NCBI RefSeq assembly: GCF_007678255.1
Contig: NZ_VEED01000026.1
Span: forward strand, 1 to 49,322
Reading direction: 5' to 3'
Length of the DNA: 49,322 nt
Origin: Bacillus sp. X1(2014)
GTDB taxonomy: Bacteria; Bacillota; Bacilli; Bacillales_B; DSM-18226
The position numbers were made by a program, and so were the translations under genes. The notes under the pieces were generated by a model. That model was given only the letters and a program-made list of their open reading frames with translations. It searched no databases and had not been told where the DNA came from. Below, in pieces: positions 1-7,818 of this stretch. Positions within the stretch are counted from its first letter, which is position 1; each line of letters opens with the position of its first letter.

Positions 1-69
1 AAAAAATAAATCAGCTGCTTAACATTGTTTTTCATCAGGAATGAATTTACACATAATAATGGGCTTGAC

Positions 70-281
70 TCGTTTCGGGTTAAATAAGGGAAGGTTTTCC
101 GTTTACGCAAGGAAAAATATACCATTTTGGAATTTTTCGAGTGAATAGGCGGAATCTCTCCGTCTATTTAAGCCTTTTTAAATAATAATTACGAATTAAG
201 GGGAATATCTCCGTCTATTTATCTGCTCGGGTGCTTGACCTGATCCACCAACCGTTAAGTGCGGACCTCTGATCCTAAATG
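70..281 (-). repeat. Dispersed intergenic repeat, copy 1 (inverted relative to 24260-24473)
   Basis: The reverse complement of this stretch aligns along its whole length with 24260-24473. Shared blocks include CATTTAGGAT at one end, TTAATTCGTAATTATTATT in the middle and CCCTTATTT followed by CCCGAAA at the other end. It contains AAATAGACGGAGA-type half palindromes. No open frame of interest lies inside it. The rest of the 488-base leader (282-427) holds only AT-rich sequence and a widely spaced inverted repeat (322-331 and 402-411). Confidence 0.85.
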
Positions 282-427
282 TGGGAATCAGTTGAAATAT
301 GAAAGCATCCGAAATTGGGACCTTTACAACATCTGTGCGGCTGTTTTTTTATTTTCAGCTTATTATTAAACCTTTTAGGAGATTTTTGTTAATATAAAAG
401 GTGTTGTAAAGTTTTTTCGTTTTTAAA

Positions 428-453
428 CGAAACTTTTCTGTGATCGATACGTA
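428..453 (+). promoter_or_regulatory. Sigma-W autoregulatory promoter
   Basis: CGAAAC (428-433), a 16-base spacer and CGTA (450-453) match the sigma-W consensus TGAAAC-N16/17-CGTA with one mismatch. It lies 36 bases upstream of the sigW start. Autoregulation of sigW-rsiW from such a promoter is established in B. subtilis. Confidence 0.85.
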
Positions 454-488
454 TTATCGGTTAGCAGCAATGGAGCTGAGGTAACTTA

Positions 489-1052
489 ATGGATGCAATA
501 GTAAAAAAGAGAATAAAACAAGTCATCAAGGGAGATCAGGATGCCTTTGGTGAAATTGTTGAATTATATAAAAACAGTATTTATCAACTTTGTTTTCGCA
601 TGCTTGGTAATCGCCATGAAGCTGAGGATATTGCACAGGAAGCTTTTATCCGTGCCTATGTTAATATCAAATCCTTTAACCAAGATTTGAAATTTTCAAC
701 CTGGCTGTTCAGGATTGCCACCAACCTGTGTATTGACCGAATGCGTAAAAAGAAACCAGATCATTACTTAGATGCTGAAGTTGCAGGGACAGAGGGCTTA
801 ACAATGTACTCACAGATCCCTTCCAACACCCCGCTGCCTGAGACAGAGCTAGAAAGTTTAGAACTGCAGGAAACCGTTCAGAAAGAGATCTTAAAACTGC
901 CTGACAAATATCGGTCAGCAATTGTTTTAAAATATATGGAAGAGCTCTCTTTAAATGAAATCAGTGAAATACTTGATTTACCCCTGGGAACAGTTAAAAC
1001 AAGAATTCACAGGGGCCGGGAAGCACTAAGACAACAATTACGATATGTATGA
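489..1052 (+). CDS. sigW: ECF RNA polymerase sigma factor SigW
   Basis: This 187-residue extracytoplasmic-function sigma factor directs RNA polymerase to genes for resistance to cell-wall antibiotics and antimicrobial peptides. Region 2 (about residues 20-90, with DAFGEIVELYKNSIYQLCFR and the RMLGNRHEAEDIAQEAFIRAY core) binds the -10 element. Region 4 (about 125-187, ending LPLGTVKTRIHRGREALRQQ) is the helix-turn-helix that reads the -35. Length equals that of B. subtilis SigW. The ATG at 489 follows a GAGCTGAGGT Shine-Dalgarno region. It is followed directly by its anti-sigma gene rsiW and preceded by a sigma-W-type promoter, so autoregulation is very likely. Confidence 0.95.
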   Translation: MDAIVKKRIKQVIKGDQDAFGEIVELYKNSIYQLCFRMLGNRHEAEDIAQEAFIRAYVNIKSFNQDLKFSTWLFRIATNLCIDRMRKKKPDHYLDAEVAGTEGLTMYSQIPSNTPLPETELESLELQETVQKEILKLPDKYRSAIVLKYMEELSLNEISEILDLPLGTVKTRIHRGREALRQQLRYV

Positions 1053-1070
1053 TGAGAGGTGAAACTGTCA

Positions 1071-1697
1071 ATGTGTCCAGAGCAAATCATCGAACTAATG
1101 CATGAATACTTAGATGAAGAAATTACACCCGAACATGAACGAACCCTAAGAGAACACCTCCAAAGTTGTAAAGATTGTGAATCGTTATTTAATGAATTAA
1201 AAAAGACGATTGCTTTTGTGAAAAGCGTCTCGTATATGCAAGCGCCTGATGATTTTACCGCTAATGTATTGGCGCGTTTACCAAAAGAGAAGAAAAAGAT
1301 TTGGATGCAGCGCTGGGTAAAAAACCATCCCATGCTTGCAGCTGCCTCATTATTTTTCATATTAATGATGGGCAGTCTCTTTTCTACTTGGAATGAAGAT
1401 CGCGAGTTTTCTGTTACAAAGCAAAAAAACTTAGTCGTTCAAAATAATACGGTTATCGTTCCTAAAGGTGAAACGGTCAAAGGCGATGTAATCGTCCGAA
1501 ATGGCAAATTGAAAATTGAAGGCGAAGTCCAAGGTGATGTAACCGTCATAAATGGAGAAAAGTATTTGGCTTCTGCAGGACATGTAACGGGGCAGATTGA
1601 TGAAGTAAATGAAGTGTTTGATTGGATTTGGTATCATATTAAAAAGACTACAAATGATGTTGTTCAAATTTTTGAAGAGCAACCAGAAACTAAATAA
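1071..1697 (+). CDS. rsiW: Anti-sigma-W factor RsiW
   Basis: This is a 208-residue membrane-anchored anti-sigma factor that holds SigW inactive until it is cut by regulated intramembrane proteolysis. The N-terminal zinc-binding anti-sigma domain shows the H-x3-C-x2-C motif (HLQSCKDC, about residues 30-37). One membrane segment is near residue 90 (MLAAASLFFILMMGS), and an extracytoplasmic tail follows with VTVINGEKYLASAGHVTGQI, closely like B. subtilis RsiW. I chose ATG 1071 (MCPEQ) rather than the upstream in-frame GTG 1059 because the protein then begins like the known homologue and GAGAGGTG lies in front. It sits 18 bases after sigW, in one operon ending at the terminator at 1699. Confidence 0.93.
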   Translation: MCPEQIIELMHEYLDEEITPEHERTLREHLQSCKDCESLFNELKKTIAFVKSVSYMQAPDDFTANVLARLPKEKKKIWMQRWVKNHPMLAAASLFFILMMGSLFSTWNEDREFSVTKQKNLVVQNNTVIVPKGETVKGDVIVRNGKLKIEGEVQGDVTVINGEKYLASAGHVTGQIDEVNEVFDWIWYHIKKTTNDVVQIFEEQPETK

Positions 1698-1698
1698 A

Positions 1699-1734
1699 AA
1701 ACAAATCACTCTAGCTGAGTGATTTGTTTTTTTA
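1699..1734 (+). terminator. Rho-independent terminator of sigW-rsiW
   Basis: An AACAAATCACTC / GAGTGATTTGTT stem with a short TAGCT loop runs into a T tract directly after the rsiW stop codon. Confidence 0.9.
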
Positions 1735-1768
1735 CAGAGATACATATAATAGGTACAAGTGGTATTTA

Positions 1769-1777
1769 TGATATAAT
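1769..1777 (+). promoter_or_regulatory. Extended -10 promoter for cdaA-cdaR-glmM
   Basis: TGATATAAT (TGn plus a perfect -10 hexamer) lies between the rsiW terminator and cdaA, 50 bases before the cdaA start. No good -35 is visible, which is usual for extended -10 promoters. Confidence 0.6.
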
Positions 1778-1826
1778 AAATAGATTGTATTTTATGTGTA
1801 ATTAAGAAAATTACGGAGGAAGAACA

Positions 1827-2654
1827 ATGCCGTTTGCTGATTTCGAAATATGGAAGTATTTAGCTAGTATTGTTGATATTGTCCTCGTATGGTATGTCAT
1901 TTACAAGTTGATCAATGTGATTAGAGGAACGAAGGCCGTTCAATTACTAAAAGGCATTCTCGTTATTCTTATAGGCAGAGTTGTCAGCGAGTTTCTAGGC
2001 TTCCAAACGTTGAGCTGGATGATGGAACAGGCGATAACATACGGGTTTCTTGCGATTATTATCATTTTCCAACCAGAACTCAGAAGAGCCCTTGAACAAT
2101 TAGGCAGGGGGAAGTTCTTCTCGAGAAGCAGTACGGTGGATGATGAGGATCCGGAAAAAGCAGTTGAAGCGATTGTCAAGGCAACCGATTATATGGCAAA
2201 GCGCCGTATTGGAGCGTTAATCTCAATTGAAAGAGAAACAGGAATGGGCGATTACATAGAAACTGGTATCCAGTTAAATTCAAATATCTCCTCAGAATTG
2301 CTCATTAATATCTTTATCCCGAATACACCGCTTCATGATGGAGCTGTTATTATTCAGAAAAATAATGTCGCTGCGGCCGCCTGCTATCTTCCTTTATCAG
2401 AAAGCCCGTTTATATCGAAGGAGTTAGGAACGAGGCACAGGGCAGCATTAGGGATTAGCGAAGTTACTGATAGTTTAACTGTCGTTGTGTCGGAAGAGAC
2501 CGGTAATATTTCACTTACCAAGAATGGGGAACTTCACCGCTCAATCAAACTTGATGAATTAAAAGAATTACTTACGAGTGAATTATTAGTTAATATCAAA
2601 CCGAAACAAGCTTCTTCAGCTCGTTGGAACTGGAGGGGGAAAAATAATGGATAA
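1827..2654 (+). CDS. cdaA: Diadenylate cyclase CdaA (c-di-AMP synthase)
   Basis: CdaA condenses two ATP into cyclic di-AMP, the second messenger controlling potassium and osmolyte uptake and wall homeostasis. The 275-residue protein has three N-terminal membrane helices (about residues 10-85) and a cytosolic DAC domain (about 100-240). Both catalytic motifs are present: D171-G172-A173 and R203-H204-R205, the same numbering as in B. subtilis. The ATG at 1827 follows GGAGGAAG. Its stop overlaps the start of cdaR by 8 bases, so the two are translationally linked; CdaR and GlmM, encoded next, are known partners and regulators of CdaA. Confidence 0.96.
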   Translation: MPFADFEIWKYLASIVDIVLVWYVIYKLINVIRGTKAVQLLKGILVILIGRVVSEFLGFQTLSWMMEQAITYGFLAIIIIFQPELRRALEQLGRGKFFSRSSTVDDEDPEKAVEAIVKATDYMAKRRIGALISIERETGMGDYIETGIQLNSNISSELLINIFIPNTPLHDGAVIIQKNNVAAAACYLPLSESPFISKELGTRHRAALGISEVTDSLTVVVSEETGNISLTKNGELHRSIKLDELKELLTSELLVNIKPKQASSARWNWRGKNNG

Positions 2655-3876
2655 ATGGATGGATAATCCCTGGTTTATTAAAATACTTGCGTTGCTATTA
2701 GCTGTTCTTCTCTATTCTTCGGTCCCGCATACAGGGAAAAAGATAACGGATGTGAATGTTCCGGGAGAACAATCCACCGCAACGATTACAAATATCCCTG
2801 TTAATGTTTATTATGATACGGAAAATTTAGTCGTGTCTGGGATTCCAAGTAATGTTGAAATCACCTTAAAGGGTCCACTGACGCACATCCAGACTGCAAA
2901 GGCATTAAAAAACTTTGAAGTGTATGTAGATTTAACAAAAGCCAAAGTTGGAAAACAGAAGGTGAAAGTAAAGGTTAGAAATCTGTCAGATAAATTAACA
3001 GCAACCGTGAAACCAAGCAGTGTGACTGTTTCTGTCCAAGAGAAAATCACCAAGGAATTTAAGGTAGAGGCAGAATTTAATAAGAATCAAATAGATGAGG
3101 GGTATTCAGCTGGTACACCCGTTGTTGAACCTAATAAGGTAAAGATTACCGGTGCAAAAAATATCGTCGACCGGATTAGCTATGTTAAGGCAACTCTTGA
3201 GACAAGAAATAAACTAAAAGAAACGATTACTGATGAAGCCGACATTCAGGTACTTGACAAAGATTTGAATAAGTTAAATGTTCAAGTGGAACCTGATACA
3301 GTGGAAATTACAATTCCAGTTAAAAGCAACACGAAGACTGTACCAATCAATATTGTTAGAAATGGAACTGCCCCAGAGGGAGTGACAATTGAATCGATTG
3401 AAATCGATAAAAAAGAAGCAACCGTCTACGGGAGTGAGAGTGTTCTTAATAATACTGAAAAAGTGCGTGTGGAAGTAGATCTTAGTAAAATTACCGATAA
3501 TACCACACTGACATTGCCTGTCATCATTTCGAATGGTATTACCAAGGTGACTCCGCAAACGGTGAAAGCAACGGTTGTGGTCAAAAAGGAAGAAGAAAAA
3601 ACCCTTTCGGATGTACCTGTTACCATTAAAGGATTATCCGAGGAATATGAGGCAACCATTAATGATCCTGAAAATCAGTTGATTGATATCCTTGTTAATG
3701 GCCCCGCTTCTAAGGTTACTCGGGTTAAACCTGAAGACTTTAATGTCTTTATTGATGTGTCTAACCTTGAAGAAGGCGATCATGAAGTAGACATACATGT
3801 TGACGGTCCTTCTGCTGTAGAATGGAAACCAACTAAATCATCAGCGAAAATTACAATCCATAAAATTAATGCATAA
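2647..3876 (+). CDS. cdaR: CdaA regulatory protein CdaR (YbbR-domain protein)
   Basis: This 409-residue protein has one N-terminal membrane helix ([18 protein letters not shown], about residues 9-26) and an extracytoplasmic region of repeated beta-rich YbbR modules, recognisable by recurring VPV/IPVN-type strands and the VEITLKGP and VKITGAKN stretches. CdaR binds CdaA through the membrane and modulates c-di-AMP synthesis. It is shorter than the B. subtilis protein (483 residues), so a module or linker may be reduced. It overlaps cdaA by 8 bases; glmM starts 38 bases downstream. Confidence 0.93.
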   Translation: MDKWMDNPWFIKILALLLAVLLYSSVPHTGKKITDVNVPGEQSTATITNIPVNVYYDTENLVVSGIPSNVEITLKGPLTHIQTAKALKNFEVYVDLTKAKVGKQKVKVKVRNLSDKLTATVKPSSVTVSVQEKITKEFKVEAEFNKNQIDEGYSAGTPVVEPNKVKITGAKNIVDRISYVKATLETRNKLKETITDEADIQVLDKDLNKLNVQVEPDTVEITIPVKSNTKTVPINIVRNGTAPEGVTIESIEIDKKEATVYGSESVLNNTEKVRVEVDLSKITDNTTLTLPVIISNGITKVTPQTVKATVVVKKEEEKTLSDVPVTIKGLSEEYEATINDPENQLIDILVNGPASKVTRVKPEDFNVFIDVSNLEEGDHEVDIHVDGPSAVEWKPTKSSAKITIHKINA

Positions 3877-3914
3877 TATCCAGCAATACACATGTTGAAG
3901 GAGAGATTTATATA

Positions 3915-5267
3915 ATGGGAAAATATTTCGGTACCGATGGGGTACGTGGAGTAGCAAATAGTGAATTAACACCGGAAATGGCTTTTAAATTAGGACGCTA
4001 TGGCGGATATGTTTTAACAAAGGATAAGGATCGTCCCAAAGTCCTCATCGGACGTGATACCCGTATATCTGGACATATGCTAGAAGGAGCCCTGGTGGCA
4101 GGGTTACTATCTATTGGTGCGGAAGTTATGCGTTTGGGGGTTATTTCTACTCCAGGTGTTTCATTCTTAACAAAAGCCTTAGGTGCCCAAGCAGGTGTCA
4201 TGATTTCTGCTTCACATAATCCAGTGGCCGATAATGGAATCAAATTTTTTGGCCCAGATGGCTTTAAACTTTCCGATGAGCAGGAGTTAGAAATTGAGGA
4301 ACTTATTGATATGCCAGAAGATCAACTGCCTCGACCAGTCGGATCAGAACTTGGGCAAGTCATGGATTATTTCGAAGGCGGTCAAAAATACCTGCAATAC
4401 TTGAAAAATAGTGTCGATGAAGATTTTTCAGGAATCCATATTGCTTTAGATTGTGCGCATGGGGCGACGTCATCGTTAGCCGCACATTTATTTGCCGATT
4501 TGGATGCGGATCTCTCAACCATGGGAGCGTCTCCGAATGGTTTAAATATCAATGCGGGTGTCGGATCCACACACCCTGAAGCATTAGCCGCTCTAGTTAA
4601 AGAAAAAGGTGCAGATGTTGGTCTTTCCTTTGACGGCGATGGTGACCGCTTAATTGCTATCGATGAAAATGGTTCAATCGTGGATGGCGACCAAATCATG
4701 TATATTTGTGGTAAATATTTAAAGGAACAAGGTCGCTTAAAACATGGAACCATTGTTTCAACCGTTATGAGCAATCTCGGCTTTTATAAAGCACTAGAAG
4801 CACATGGGATCCATAGTGTACCTACGGCTGTGGGTGACCGTTATGTTGTTGAAGAAATGAAGAAAAATGGTTTTAATCTTGGCGGAGAACAATCGGGTCA
4901 TATTATCTTCCTAGACTATAACACCACTGGAGATGGCTTATTATCAGGGCTGCAGTTAGTCAATATTATGAAGGTTACTGGGAAGAAGTTATCTGAACTG
5001 GCTGGTGAAATGAAGAAATTCCCGCAAAAGCTTGTCAATGTAAGAGTTACTGACAAGCATCATGTAACCGATAATGAAAGGGTTAAAGAGGTTATCGAGC
5101 AGGTTGAAGCTGAAATGGCTGGAGACGGTAGAATTCTCGTACGACCATCTGGTACAGAACCGCTTGTCCGTGTTATGGCAGAAGCACCAACAGAGGAATT
5201 ATGTGAATCCTACGTCAACCGAATAGTCGCAGTTGTTAAGGAAGAAATGGAATTAAAAGAAGAATAG
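3915..5267 (+). CDS. glmM: Phosphoglucosamine mutase GlmM
   Basis: GlmM converts glucosamine-6-phosphate to glucosamine-1-phosphate, the second step toward UDP-GlcNAc for peptidoglycan. The 450-residue alpha-D-phosphohexomutase starts [15 protein letters not shown]. It has the phosphoserine loop [13 protein letters not shown] (acceptor Ser100), the metal loop DGDGDR (about residues 240-245), the sugar-binding GGEQSGH and the C-terminal phosphate-binding [14 protein letters not shown]. It is last in the cdaA-cdaR-glmM unit and ends at a clear terminator. In B. subtilis and Lactococcus GlmM also inhibits CdaA, linking wall precursors to c-di-AMP. Confidence 0.97.
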   Translation: MGKYFGTDGVRGVANSELTPEMAFKLGRYGGYVLTKDKDRPKVLIGRDTRISGHMLEGALVAGLLSIGAEVMRLGVISTPGVSFLTKALGAQAGVMISASHNPVADNGIKFFGPDGFKLSDEQELEIEELIDMPEDQLPRPVGSELGQVMDYFEGGQKYLQYLKNSVDEDFSGIHIALDCAHGATSSLAAHLFADLDADLSTMGASPNGLNINAGVGSTHPEALAALVKEKGADVGLSFDGDGDRLIAIDENGSIVDGDQIMYICGKYLKEQGRLKHGTIVSTVMSNLGFYKALEAHGIHSVPTAVGDRYVVEEMKKNGFNLGGEQSGHIIFLDYNTTGDGLLSGLQLVNIMKVTGKKLSELAGEMKKFPQKLVNVRVTDKHHVTDNERVKEVIEQVEAEMAGDGRILVRPSGTEPLVRVMAEAPTEELCESYVNRIVAVVKEEMELKEE

Positions 5268-5277
5268 AACCCATATA

Positions 5278-5320
5278 ATATGCATAAGGGAACGGTCTCC
5301 TTCCTTTATGCATATTTTAT
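5278..5320 (+). terminator. Terminator after glmM
   Basis: A stem of ATATGCATAAGG with CCTTTATGCATAT is followed by TTTATT. It separates glmM from the independently controlled glmS. Confidence 0.8.
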
Positions 5321-5353
5321 TATGTAGGAATGATGGCGAATTCCTGTTTTTGG

Positions 5354-5382
5354 TTGACGGGGACACGTAATCATAGTAGTAT
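5354..5382 (+). promoter_or_regulatory. Sigma-A promoter of glmS
   Basis: TTGACG (5354-5359), a 17-base spacer and TAGTAT (5377-5382). Transcription from here would give a leader of about 345 bases carrying the ribozyme. Confidence 0.65.
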
Positions 5383-5468
5383 TAATTTGCTTTGTTTTCT
5401 TCAAAGCCAAATACTGCATAATTTTAACGAAAGGTGGGCAGTGAGAGAATTTTATTTTTAAAAAAAAA

Positions 5469-5660
5469 GCGCCTGGACTAACCTAATGTGGTGGGTTAGT
5501 TGACGAGGAGGAGGAGTATCGAATGTTCGGCGGATACCTCCCGGTTGGAGACGCACAACCGAAAATTTCTTCTTTAAAACACAGAGGCAACTTTGTGCAC
5601 AAAGAGATGAAAATGCGCATACTAACAGTAATGTTTTCAGGCAGGTATAGACAGATACCT
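5469..5660 (+). promoter_or_regulatory. glmS ribozyme (glucosamine-6-phosphate riboswitch)
   Basis: The self-cleaving leader of glmS. The invariant start AGCGCC is present with the expected cleavage site between A5468 and G5469. The core GACGAGGAGGAG, the TATCGAA element and the TTCGGCGG...CCTCCCGGTTG segment then follow in the canonical order, with CACAACCG closing the GGTTG helix. Glucosamine-6-phosphate acts as the cofactor for cleavage, after which RNase J degrades the mRNA, giving product feedback. The 3' boundary of the accessory helices is approximate. Confidence 0.95.
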
Positions 5661-5675
5661 AATAAAACAGAGATA

Positions 5676-5714
5676 AGGGGGCAAGCATTAGCCTCCAAAG
5701 CATTCTTGCCCCCT
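5676..5714 (+). other. Stable hairpin between ribozyme and glmS start
   Basis: A GGGGGCAAG arm (5677-5685) pairs with CTTGCCCCC (5705-5713), extended by one A-T pair. No T tract follows, so it is not a standard terminator. It ends about 8 bases before the glmS ribosome-binding site GGGAGGAA. Confidence 0.7.
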
Positions 5715-5735
5715 ATATCAGGGAGGAATTAGAAA

Positions 5736-7538
5736 ATGTGTGGAATCGTAGGATATATTGGAATTAATGATACAAAAGAAATTTTATTAAAAGGTTTAGA
5801 AAAGCTTGAGTATAGAGGTTATGATTCAGCAGGCATAGCTGTTATGAACGAAAATGGGGTTCATGTTTTTAAGGAAAAAGGTCGTATAGCTGATTTACGT
5901 CAAATCGTTGATGAAAATATCGCGGCAAATATGGGAATTGGTCATACACGTTGGGCAACACATGGTGTTCCTAGTAAGGTAAATTCTCATCCTCATCAAA
6001 GCGCATCTGGTCGGTTTACTCTTGTTCATAACGGAGTCATTGAGAACTATGACCTCCTAAAGCGCGAATATTTAGCGGATGTCACGTTTACTAGCGAAAC
6101 AGATACAGAAGTTATTGTTCAAATGATTGAATTATTTGTCCAAGAAGGATTAGAGGTAATAGAGGCATTCCGTAAAACACTCACGCTGTTACACGGTTCC
6201 TATGCGCTTGCATTATTAGATGCACAAGATAATAAAACCATTTATGTGGCGAAAAATAAAAGTCCGCTGCTAGTCGGGTTAGGGAATGACTTTAATGTTA
6301 TTGCCAGCGATGCGATGGCTATGCTTCAAGTAACGAATCAGTACCTTGAATTAATGGACAAAGAAATTGTTCTTGTTTCACAGGATAAAGTGATCGTTCA
6401 AAATCTAAACGGTGATATCATCACTCGCAAGCCATATACTGCAGAACTTGATGCAAGTGACATTGAAAAGGGTACGTACCCGCATTATATGTTAAAAGAG
6501 ATTGATGAACAGCCGCTAGTAATGCGTAAAATTATTCAAACGTATCAAAATACTCAGGGTGAATTAACTATTGCTGAGGATATCATTAAAGCCGTGAATG
6601 AAGCAGACCGGATCTACATTGTTGCTGCGGGAACCTCTTATCATGCAGGACTTGTCGGTAAGCAGTTCATTGAAAATATTGCTAAAATTCCTGTTGAAGT
6701 TCATATTGCAAGTGAATTTGTTTACAATATGCCGCTTCTAACGAAAAAGCCGTTGTTTATTTTCATTTCACAAAGTGGAGAAACAGCCGACAGCCGCGCC
6801 GTGCTTGTTAAAGTGAAAGAAATGGGTTACCCAACTTTAACAATTACCAACGTTCCAGGTTCAACACTTTCTCGTGAAGCGGATTATACACTCTTGCTTC
6901 ATGCAGGACCTGAAATTGCCGTTGCTTCTTCTAAAGCATATACTGCACAACTAGCAGTACTGGCCATTCTTGCTGAAGTAACAGCAAAGAGCCAAAACAT
7001 TCCTGTTGATATGGATCTAGTTCACGAACTAGGAATTATTGCAAATGCCATGGAAGTACTTTGTGACTCAAAAGAGTTGATTGAGCATATTTCAAGAGAA
7101 TTTTTATCAGTAACAAGAAATGCATTCTTCATTGGCCGCGGTGTTGACTATTATGTTGGCTTAGAAGGTGCATTGAAGCTGAAAGAAATTTCTTATATCC
7201 AAGCTGAGGGCTTTGCAGGTGGAGAATTAAAGCACGGAACGATTGCCTTAATCGAAGAGGGTACACCAGTAATCGCTCTTGCCACCCAAGAAAGTGTAAA
7301 CCTAAGTATCCGTGGAAATGTGAAAGAGGTTGCTGCACGTGGAGCAAGCACTTGTATCATTTCAATGAACGGCTTAAATATGGACGAAGATAGCTTTGTA
7401 ATCCCAGAAGTCCATGAATTATTAACACCACTTATCTCTGTTATACCAATGCAATTAATTGCTTACTACGCAGCTCTGCACCGTGATTGCGACGTTGATA
7501 AACCGCGTAACCTTGCGAAATCGGTAACAGTTGAGTAA
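5736..7538 (+). CDS. glmS: Glutamine--fructose-6-phosphate aminotransferase GlmS
   Basis: GlmS makes glucosamine-6-phosphate from fructose-6-phosphate and glutamine, the committed step of amino-sugar synthesis. The 600-residue protein begins MCGIVGYIG, so Cys2 becomes the N-terminal nucleophile of the class II glutaminase domain (about residues 1-220, with GHTRWATHG and HNGVIEN). Two SIS isomerase domains follow (about 285-420 and 455-590, with [10 protein letters not shown]), and the protein ends [13 protein letters not shown], the typical catalytic tail. GGGAGGAATTAGAAA precedes the ATG. It is transcribed alone under control of the upstream ribozyme and ends at the terminator at 7585. Confidence 0.98.
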   Translation: MCGIVGYIGINDTKEILLKGLEKLEYRGYDSAGIAVMNENGVHVFKEKGRIADLRQIVDENIAANMGIGHTRWATHGVPSKVNSHPHQSASGRFTLVHNGVIENYDLLKREYLADVTFTSETDTEVIVQMIELFVQEGLEVIEAFRKTLTLLHGSYALALLDAQDNKTIYVAKNKSPLLVGLGNDFNVIASDAMAMLQVTNQYLELMDKEIVLVSQDKVIVQNLNGDIITRKPYTAELDASDIEKGTYPHYMLKEIDEQPLVMRKIIQTYQNTQGELTIAEDIIKAVNEADRIYIVAAGTSYHAGLVGKQFIENIAKIPVEVHIASEFVYNMPLLTKKPLFIFISQSGETADSRAVLVKVKEMGYPTLTITNVPGSTLSREADYTLLLHAGPEIAVASSKAYTAQLAVLAILAEVTAKSQNIPVDMDLVHELGIIANAMEVLCDSKELIEHISREFLSVTRNAFFIGRGVDYYVGLEGALKLKEISYIQAEGFAGGELKHGTIALIEEGTPVIALATQESVNLSIRGNVKEVAARGASTCIISMNGLNMDEDSFVIPEVHELLTPLISVIPMQLIAYYAALHRDCDVDKPRNLAKSVTVE

Positions 7539-7584
7539 AAAGACTGTCCTAAGAAACTGTTAAAATGAAAAATCTGATCAAGTA

Positions 7585-7620
7585 AGACTCAATCCGAAAT
7601 AGGATTGGGTCTTTTTATTT
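7585..7620 (+). terminator. Terminator of glmS
   Basis: GACTCAATCC pairs with GGATTGGGTC across an 11-base loop and is followed by TTTTTATTTT. Confidence 0.9.
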
Positions 7621-7705
7621 TGTAATAAGGAATGCATCGAAGAACAAGGACTTACCATGTCGGTTACAAGGGTTTCTGAGCGGCATAACCACTTGTTTTT
7701 TGAGA

Positions 7706-7746
7706 AAAACTAACTTTGTCATAATAAAGGTGACAAAGTTAGTTTT
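7706..7746 (+). promoter_or_regulatory. Probable MtlR operator / perfect 16-bp inverted repeat before mtlA
   Basis: Perfect arms AAAACTAACTTTGTCA (7706-7721) and its complement (7731-7746) flank a 9-base loop. The inner part, TTGTCA...TGACAA, resembles the reported MtlR motif of Bacillales. It ends 8 bases before the putative -35 of mtlA, where an activator would bind. A structural or terminator role cannot be excluded, but no T tract follows. Confidence 0.5.
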
Positions 7747-7754
7747 CCTCTTTA

Positions 7755-7783
7755 TTGAAAGCAGTGGGTTCGTCCTTTACCAT
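7755..7783 (+). promoter_or_regulatory. Putative mtlA promoter
   Basis: TTGAAA (7755-7760), 17 bases and TACCAT (7778-7783). The imperfect -10 suits an activator-dependent promoter with the MtlR operator just upstream. Confidence 0.45.
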
Positions 7784-7818
7784 GAATAAGGTAAGATAAT
7801 ATGAAGGGATGTGGGCAC

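Noticed and set aside
1007..1360. 117-residue minus-strand frame opposite sigW/rsiW
   Set aside because: It lies fully antisense to two well-identified genes, with no ribosome-binding site or recognisable protein features.
5523..5732. 69-residue open frame upstream of glmS
   Set aside because: It lies inside the glmS ribozyme and its hairpin; the sequence is explained by the RNA structure.
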